From an uncultured Lentisphaerota bacterium (lineage in GTDB: Bacteria > Verrucomicrobiota > Kiritimatiellia > CAIQIC01), in assembly GCA_903912445.1 (NCBI GenBank), contig CAIWHP010000105.1, forward strand, positions 1-50,607: DNA of 50,607 bases. Direction: 5' to 3'. Below, piece by piece: positions 39,335 through 48,300 of this stretch. The notes under the pieces were generated by a model. The model was not told where the DNA came from. It did no database searches and saw nothing but the letters and a program-made list of their open reading frames with translations. Every line of letters starts with the position of its first letter. Within the stretch, counting starts at the first letter, position 1. The translations under genes and the position numbers were made by a program.

Positions 39335-42300
39335 ATGAAAAAACAATGTTGCTTGTTCGTTTTCCTGCTTGGACTTTCTGGTGCGTTACAATCAGAGGCA
39401 CAGATAGTTACCAACTTTTTATGGACCAACGCGGCCGGCACGGCCTGGAGCGACGCCACCTGGACCAACGCCGCACCGCCCGACGCCGGCGGCAGCCCCA
39501 ACTACGGCATCGTCTTCTCGAACTACACCGCGCAGGTCAACAGCACCAACGACCTCGGCATCGGCGGCAGCCCGGACGGCTTCCAGCTGAACCAGCTCAC
39601 GTTCGCCAGCGGCAGCCAGGGCGTCAACCTGTACGGCAGCAACCTGATTTTCGTGACGGGCGTGGGCAGCGTGGCGCCGGCCGTGACCCAGAACAGCGTC
39701 AGCAATGTCTCCCTCGCCAACAACCTGATCCTCTCCGACACCACCACCTTCGGCGGCAGCGGCGCGCTGCTGCTCGGCGGCGAAATCTCCGGCCTGGGCG
39801 GACTGACCAAGCAAGGCAACGGCATCCTGACGCTCGGCGGCACGAACACCTACGCCGGCGACACGAGCATCAATGGCGGCGAACTTTCCATCGGCAGCTA
39901 CTCCAACCTTCCTGCCGGCACCATGCTCAACCTCACCAACGGTCTCCTACAGGTCACCGGTACGACCGTCAGCAACCTCGACAACATCAACAACACTATT
40001 AGCATCGCCGGCAACGCCGGGTTCGATGTCTCCGCCACGGCCCTCACCATCAACAAATACATCAGCGGCTCCGGCAGCCTCATCAAGACCGGCGCCGGCC
40101 TCCTGGTGTTGAACGCGGCGAACGGCTACGAAGGCAGCACCCTGGTCAAAGGCGGCACGTTGCGCGCCGATTGGAACGCGGGCCTCCCGGGCTCGAGCAG
40201 CAACCTCGTGCTCAACGGCGGCGGGGCGAGTCCGGCCATCTGGGAGGCCAGCAGCGACATCACCAACGCGCTGGGCACGGGCTCCGGCCAGATCTCGCTG
40301 ACCAACTATGCGGGCTTCAGCGCCTTTGGCGTACCGGTCACGGTCAACCTCGGCGGCGCCGGGACGCAGGTGAATTGGAACGCAGCCAATTTTGGGCCGA
40401 CCAACCTTGTGCTGAACGCGGTCACCGCCGACAATGCCCTGACGGTGGTCAATACGCTGAACCTCAACGGCGGCACGCGCACCATCACGGTGGCCACCAA
40501 CAGCGCTTACCTCGCCGGCGGGCTGACGAACACCAGCGGCAGCGCCGGTGGACTGGTCAAACTGGGCTCGGGCACGCTGGTCATCAGCAACGGCAACGGC
40601 ACGCTGGCGCTCAGCAGCAACCCGGGCCTCAAAATAAACATGGGCACCGTAGTGCTGGCGTCGGGTGCGATCCTCAGTACGAATGCCAGCGGTGCCGATC
40701 ACGTCGGCTCCGTCAGTGGTGATTACGGCACGCTGATCCTCCAGGGCAACAGCACGTATACCCGCAACGGAAACCAAATGGTCCTCGGCAACTCCCCCGG
40801 CAGCAAGGGTGTGCTGATCATCACGAACAACGCGGCCTACACCGGGAACAAGTGGCTGCAAGTGGGTAACCAAGGCACCGGCCAACTCTACATGGCCGGC
40901 GGCAAGCTCAACCAGACGGGCGAAGGCATCCTGATGGGCGACAATCAAGCCGGTTCCGTCGGCGCCATCTATCAAACAGCCGGCGCCATCACGATTGCCA
41001 CATCCGGCGATTTCGCCCTGGCCTACCAGCAAACGGGGGGCGCGTACGGATACTACGAATTGTCGGGCGGGACGCTGACCAACTCCGGTTCCGGCTGGAT
41101 CAAGGTGGCTAACTCAGGCAAGGGCGTGCTGTATCAGACGGGTGGCACCAATGTGGAGACCACCGCCTCCCCCGGCATCCTGGTGGCCAACAACAACGGT
41201 CTCAGCAGCACTGGCGTCATCTCGTTTGCCGGCGGCTACACCGGCGCCAAGGGGTTATATGTCGGCTACGCCAACACGGGTGTTTCGGCGTCCCGTGGCG
41301 AGGTCACCGTTTCGAACAACGCCATGGTCAACATCGGTACGACGGGCGTGGTCTTGAACAATTCGGGGACCAACATTGCGATCCTCAATCTCAATGGCGG
41401 CACGCTCATGACGCCCTCTATCTATAAAAATGTGAACGGCCAGGCGGCCGCGACCGGCAGCTATAGCATGGTCAACTTCAACGGCACCCTGGTCCAGATT
41501 AACGGCGCCGGCAACGGCGTCTTCATGGGAGCCAACGCCAATTCAAAGTTTGCCGTGGATGGCGCGTTCGTCTACGGCGGCGGCGCCATCATCGACAGCT
41601 CGAACTTCACTGCCAGCATCAACCAGAACCTGCTGGCGCCCATCGGCAGCGGCGTGGTGGACATCGCCTTCAGCGGCGCGCTCAGCAACTATGTGGGCGC
41701 GCCGGTGGTCTCCCTCAGCGGCGGCGGCGGCAGCAACGCGACGGCCGTGGCGCTGTTCGACTACACGCAAGGTACGGTCACCGGCATCCTGGTGACCGGC
41801 AACGGCTCCGGCTATACCGCCCCGCCCACCATCACCCTCAGCGGCGGTGGCGCCACCAACTACACGCTGCCCGCCGATGCGGGCACGCTGGCCCTCAACA
41901 GCAGCGGTGGCCTGACCAAGCTGGGCTCGGGCACGTTGACGCTCGGCGGCACCAACACCTACACCGGCGCGACGACGATCGGCGCCGGCACACTGGGCAT
42001 TGGCAGCTACTCCAACATTGCCGCCGGGAACGCGATCAACTTCAACGGCGGCCTGCTCCAGATCACGGGCACCGCGGTCACCAACCTCAATCCCTGGATA
42101 CTCAACGCCGGCACCTTCAACGGCGGCTTCGACATTGCCAGCGCCCTCAACACGGTCACCCTCAACACGAACCTCAGCGGTACCGGCAGCCTGCTCATGA
42201 CCGGGTCGGGCACGCTGATCCTCGGCGGCAGCCAGACGTATAGCGGCGGGACCACCGTGAGCAACGGCGTGCTACGGCTGGCGGCGGGCAACGACATGCT

Positions 42301-45300
42301 CTCCACAGACGGCGCGATCACGGCGGCCGGCGGCGTGTTGGATTTCGCGGGGGGCAGCCAGACGACGAGCAACGTGGTTTCGTTCCTGGGCGGCACCATG
42401 CAAAATGGGTCGCTGACGGTGGCGATGAGCAACTTCGTCGCGGGCGCGGGTCTGGCCGCAGTCAACCTCAATCTGCCGGGCAGTGGGCCGCTGGTCAAGA
42501 CCACGGGCGGCACGCTGGTGCTGGCGGGCCTGAACACCTATTCCGGCGGCACGGTCATCAGCAACGGCGTGCTGGGCGTGAGCTTGGACGCCAACCTGGG
42601 CGCGGCGGGCACGCCGGTGACCCTGGCCGGGGGCACGTTGCAGGTGTTGGGCGCGCGCATCAACGGCAGCGTCCATCCGTTGAGCAGTACCCTCGCCGGC
42701 AGCAACGCCTTGGACATCGTCAGCCCCTCGGGCCTGTTCGTGGTGAACCCGGGCCTGGACGGCAGCGGTAGTCTGACCAAACTAGGCAAAGGTTTTGTGG
42801 TCATGGCCGGCACGAACACCTACAGCGGCGGCACGACGGTCAGCAACGGCACGCTGCGGCTCGCGGCGGGCAACAATACGCTCTCCACGAACGGCGCGCT
42901 CACGGTCGCGGGTGGCACGCTGGACCTGGTCGGCGGCAGCCAGACGACGGCCGGCGCCGTTGCGCTCCAGGGCGGCACCGTGCTGAACGGAAGCCTCACG
43001 GTGACCGACAGCAACTTCATCGCGGCTTCGGGAGTGGTCGGGGCCGATCTCAACCTCTTGGGCGACGCGACGCTGAACAAGACCGGCAGCGGTACGCTGA
43101 TACTGCTGGGCAACAACACGATCCTGACCAATAACATCAACGCCGGCGAACTCGCGGTCGTCAGCGACGCCAACCTGGGCGGCCCGGCGAGCGTTATCAA
43201 TTTCAACGGCGGCCTGCTCGGCATTCTCGGCACGGCGTTGACCAGCATCGACGGACGCCAGGTCAACTGGAACTCGATGGCGGCCGGTTCAGGCTTCGAC
43301 ATCGCCCAGCCGTCCAACGTGTTCACCATCGGCAGCAGCATCGGCGGCAGCAGCAGCCTGACCAAGACCGGTGGCGGCACGCTGGTGCTGGACGCTGCGA
43401 ACACCTACAGCGGGCCGACGATCATCAACGGCGGCACGCTGATGGTGGACAACGGCGGGACGACCGCCACGCTGGGCTCGGGGACCATCAGCAATCTCAG
43501 CGGCACGCTGGCCTTCAACCGCGCCGACCTCTACACCGTGAGCAACAACATCGCCGGCGGCGCGGGCGGCCTGGCCCAGCTGGGCTCGGGCACCACGGTG
43601 CTGACGGGCACCAATACCTACACCGGCGCGACGGCGGTCAGAAACGGGACGTTGACGTTTGACAGCACCAGCACCAACGCCATCGGGCAGATCATCGTCG
43701 GCGGCGGCGCGGCGGGCGCCAGGCTCGTGGTGAATGGCGTGACGCTGGGGACGAGTGGCAACCCTACCGCCTTGGTCGGCGCCGCCAGCCTCGACCGGAG
43801 CACGGCCATCATCAACACCAACCTGACGTTGTATAAGTTGAATATCGGCAACGGCAGCGGCGCCAGCGGCGCGGTGATTCAAAATGGCGGCGCGGTCAAC
43901 GTGGGCATCGCAGTGGTCAACACAGCCGTCTTGGACGTCGGCGCGAACAGTGGGTATGGCTATTATCAGATGAACGGCGGCACGCTCGTCGCGGGCCAGT
44001 TGGGCATTGGCGGCGGCAACGGCAACGCCAATTTAGGCGTCTTTGACCTGAATGGCGGCTCGGTCACCGGCGCCCAATACATCATTATGAATTATGGGGC
44101 CAACAGCACCGGCGTGCTCAACATCGCCAACGGCCGCATGGTCAGCACCAGCGGCCAGCCTTTCCAGATGAACCGGGGCAGCGGCAATAACTTCGCCTTG
44201 GTCAATCTTTTCAACAACGGCGTGCTGGACGCCACCGCCAACGCCACCTTGGAAATGATGCAGGGCGGGACACAAACCGGTCCCGGCACGTTCATCAACC
44301 TGCTCGATGGCGGCACCCTGATGGCCAAGAAGATCGCCCACTCTGTCGCCGGCATGACCTTCATCAGCTTCAACGGCGGCACGCTTCAGGCCGGCGCCAA
44401 CCTCAACGAGGCGAACTATCTGACGGGCCTGAGCAATGTCACCATTTACAGCGGTGGCGCGATCATCGACTCCAGCAATTCGACCATCAACATCGCCCAG
44501 AGTTTGCTGGCGCCGACCGGCTATGGCGTGACCAACATCACGCTCGCCAGCTTCGGTTCCGGCTATATCGGCGCGCCGGCGGTCAGCATCAGCGGCGGTG
44601 GCGGCACGGGCGCGACGGCGATGGCGCAGGTGGATCTCGGCGAAGGGTCGCTCACCTATGGGAAGGTCACGAACATCGTGATCACCAGCTACGGCTACGG
44701 CTATACCTCCCTGCCGACGGTGACGCTGGCTGGCGGTGGCGCGCTCACGCCGGCTGCCATCGGCAGCGTGGCGACCAATCTGGTGACGGGTGGAGCGTTG
44801 ACGAAACAAGGCTCCGGCAACCTGATTCTCTCGGGCACCAACACCTATACCGGCGGCACCTTTATCAACAACGGTGTGTTGGGCTTTGCCAGCACCAACG
44901 CGATTCCCGCGACGCCGGCGGCGGGCGGCATCACCATCAATGCCAGCGGCGCGTTGGCGGCGACCGGCGCGTTTGCCACGGCCAATGCGTGGCTGAACAG
45001 CGGCGAGATCAGCAGCAATTCCACCGGCGCCCTCGCGCTCTCGCAGGCCTCCCGCGCCGAAGCCATCGACCTGACAGGCAGCTACTCCAACCTGTTCATC
45101 GGCGCGTTGGCCGGTCAGCCTGTCGTGTATAGCGGCACGCTGGCGGTGCTGAACAGCAGCTATCGCCTGGGCGGCGGCGGCGGCACGCTGGCGATCTTGA
45201 ACCCGCTCGCGGGCAATAATCTGACGGTGGGCCTGCCGGGGGTGATGGGGAACTCGACCGTCTGGCTGGAGAACGCCAACTTCACCGGCGCCATGCTGCT

Positions 45301-48300
45301 CAACAGCAACAGCACCCTCAGCATCGACAGCGGCCTGGGCAGCGGCACGCTCACGCTCAACGGCGGCACACTGCAGGTGCGCGGGACCACCCTGAACACG
45401 CTGGCGTTCAACCCCACCAACCTCAACAACATCGCCTTCGACATCAACAACCCCGGCAACACCTTCACCGTCGCCTCGAATCTCGTGACGTACGGCTCGT
45501 TGACCAAGCAGGGCCAGGGCGCGCTGGTGCTCAGCGGCGCCAACACGATCACCGGCGCGGTTGCGGTGGCCGGCGGCGTGCTGGCGCTCAGCGGCAGCAA
45601 CAACATCAGCGGCGCCATCGCCGTCACGGCGGGTGCGCTGCGGGTGTTGCATGGCGATGCCTTGGATGGCGCGGGCAGCAACCTCACGGTCAGCGGCACC
45701 GGTGCGCTGCAACTGCAGAGCGCGGTGACCATGACCACCGAGGCGGGCGAGGTGTTGACGCTCAACGGCTCCGGCAACGCCAACGATGGCGCCCTGCGGA
45801 ATCTGTCCGGCAGCAACGTCTGGGCGGGCCTGGTCACGCTGGCCGGCACCTCCCGCATCAACTCGGATGATGCCGGCACGCTGGTGCTTTCCGGGACCTA
45901 CAATGCCGGCGCGTCCGGCCGGGCGGTTTATCTGGGCGGGACCGGCACCACGATCTTCAACGGCATCGTCACCAACAACGGCGATTTCTATAAAGACGGT
46001 CCCGGCACCGTGGTCTTCGCTGGCACGAACACCGACAACACCCGGTGGTTCTTCGTCAACGGAGGCACCTTGGTGGCGGATTTCAGGCAGCCGACCGCGA
46101 CCGCGAGCAACCTCCTCGGCCAGACGGGCAAGGGCCTCTCGCTGGGCGGCGGCACGCTGCTGTTGCTCGGCAAGAACGGTGTGACGAACAGCCAGGTGCT
46201 CAGCGGTGCCTCCAGTCCGACGGTGCTCGCCGGCAATTCGGCGATTGTGCTCAGCAACGGCGTGGGCGGCATGGTGAATTTGACCCTTTCCGCCTTCAGT
46301 CGCGCCGCGGGTTCCGGCGGTATCATCGACTTTACCCTGCCCGGCAGCGGCGCGATCACCACCACGACTGCCACCAACTCGGCCGGGATCATTGGGGCCT
46401 GGGCCACGGTCGGCGGCGCCGACTGGGCGGCAGAAACCAACTCGGCGGCCCCGTATACCATCGTTAAATATAACAATTATGCAGTGGCGGCCACGGGCGG
46501 CCTCATCGCCAGCAATGTCAACGCCAACATCAAGATCTCCAACGCCTCCATCGGCAATATCGGCCTGGCCGTGCCGAACACGGTGATCAACACCTTGCTG
46601 GTCAACGATACCGCCGCCCGTACGATCACCAACAACGGCTATACGCTGCGGCTCGGCACCGGCGGCGGCATTCTGCTGTCCGGCACGGCCGGCGGCCTGA
46701 CCATCGGCAGCAGCGCCAACGACGGCTTCCTCTCCGCGGGCGGCGGTGCGGCCAACACCGGCGGCGAACTGATCTTCATCAACAATTCCGCCAAGAACAT
46801 CGTCATCAATTCCATGGTGACCAACAACGGGACGGTGGCGCTGAACTTGACCATGGCCGGCACCGGCACCGGTTCGAATGTGTTCAACGGCAAAAACTTC
46901 TCAGGCACCAACGCGATCCACAGCGGCAACGTGGTCTACAACGGCTCCACGAACAACCTGAAGGGTTTGTGGGTCTATGGCGGCAACGTGACCTTTACGG
47001 CGAACACCTCCAACCAGCTGGCCTCGGCCGGCAGCCAGGATTTGATCGTCAACGGCAATGGCGTGGTGACCTTGAACGGCCCGACGACGATGAGCGGCAG
47101 CTACGTCTACCTCGGCAGTGGTGGCGGCCCCGAGGGCGCCGCCTACGACCGTGCCGTCCTGAATATCAACGCTGATTTCAGCATCGTCGGCCAGCCCAGT
47201 CCGAACATCAGCATCGGCAGGGCCGCCGGCGCCTCCGCCGCCTTGAACCTGGGCGGCGGCACGCTGCTGAATACGGGCGCCGTGAATACGGCCCTCTTCG
47301 CCATCGGCGGCCAGGCCGCCGGCACCTACGGCTCGGTGCACATGACCGGGGGCACGCTCAACGTCAACGAAATCGGTGTCGGCGGTGGCGGCAATGCGGC
47401 CACGGGTGTCATGGAACTGAACGGCGGCGTGGTGACGAACAACGTCGCCAACAATAATTATTTCTATATCGCCCGCAACACGAACGAGGTGGGTGTGCTC
47501 TACATGAACGGCGGCACGCTCACGCCCTTCAGCCACGGCCTGCAACTCGCGAATGTCACGGCGGCGGCGGGCGCCTACGCGGTGATGACGCTGGATGGGG
47601 CGGGGCTGGTGCGGGTGACGAACACGCTGGCCTTGGGTGTGGCGGCCAATGCCAACACGGCGATCTTCAACCTGAACGGCGGCACCGCGGTGGTCAATCA
47701 GATCACCGGCTTCGGCACCGGCACCAACACGCTCAACCTCAATGGCGGCACGCTCATCGCCAATGCCAACAACACCAACTGGGTCTCCGGCGTGAATGCC
47801 TATGTACACAGCCAGGGTATCACCATCGATGACAGCGGTTCGAACGTCACCTTTGCCGCCAATCTGCTGAGCCCGACCGGCAGTGGCATCACGAACATGG
47901 CGCTGGCCAGTGGCGGCGCCGGCTACATCGGCTCGCCCGCGGTGCTGATCACCGGCGGCAGCGGCACCGGCGCCACCGCCTTCGCCCAGCTCAATTATGC
48001 CACCGGCCAGATCACCAACCTCCTGGTCACCAGCGCCGGCTCCGGCTACCTGCCCAACGATACGGTGAACGTCACGCTCAGCGGCGGCGGCTACACGCAG
48101 GTCGCGGCCCTGAGCAACGTCATGTGGGCTGCCAACGCCGGCACCGGCGGCCTGACCAAGAATGGCCTCGGCACGCTGACGCTCTCCGGCACCAATGCTT
48201 TCAGCGGCACGCTGCTCCTCAACGCCGGCAACCTGGCCTTGCAGCCGGCGGCGAACGTGACGAACACGCTCAGCGGCGCCCTGACCGGCGGCGGCGGCTT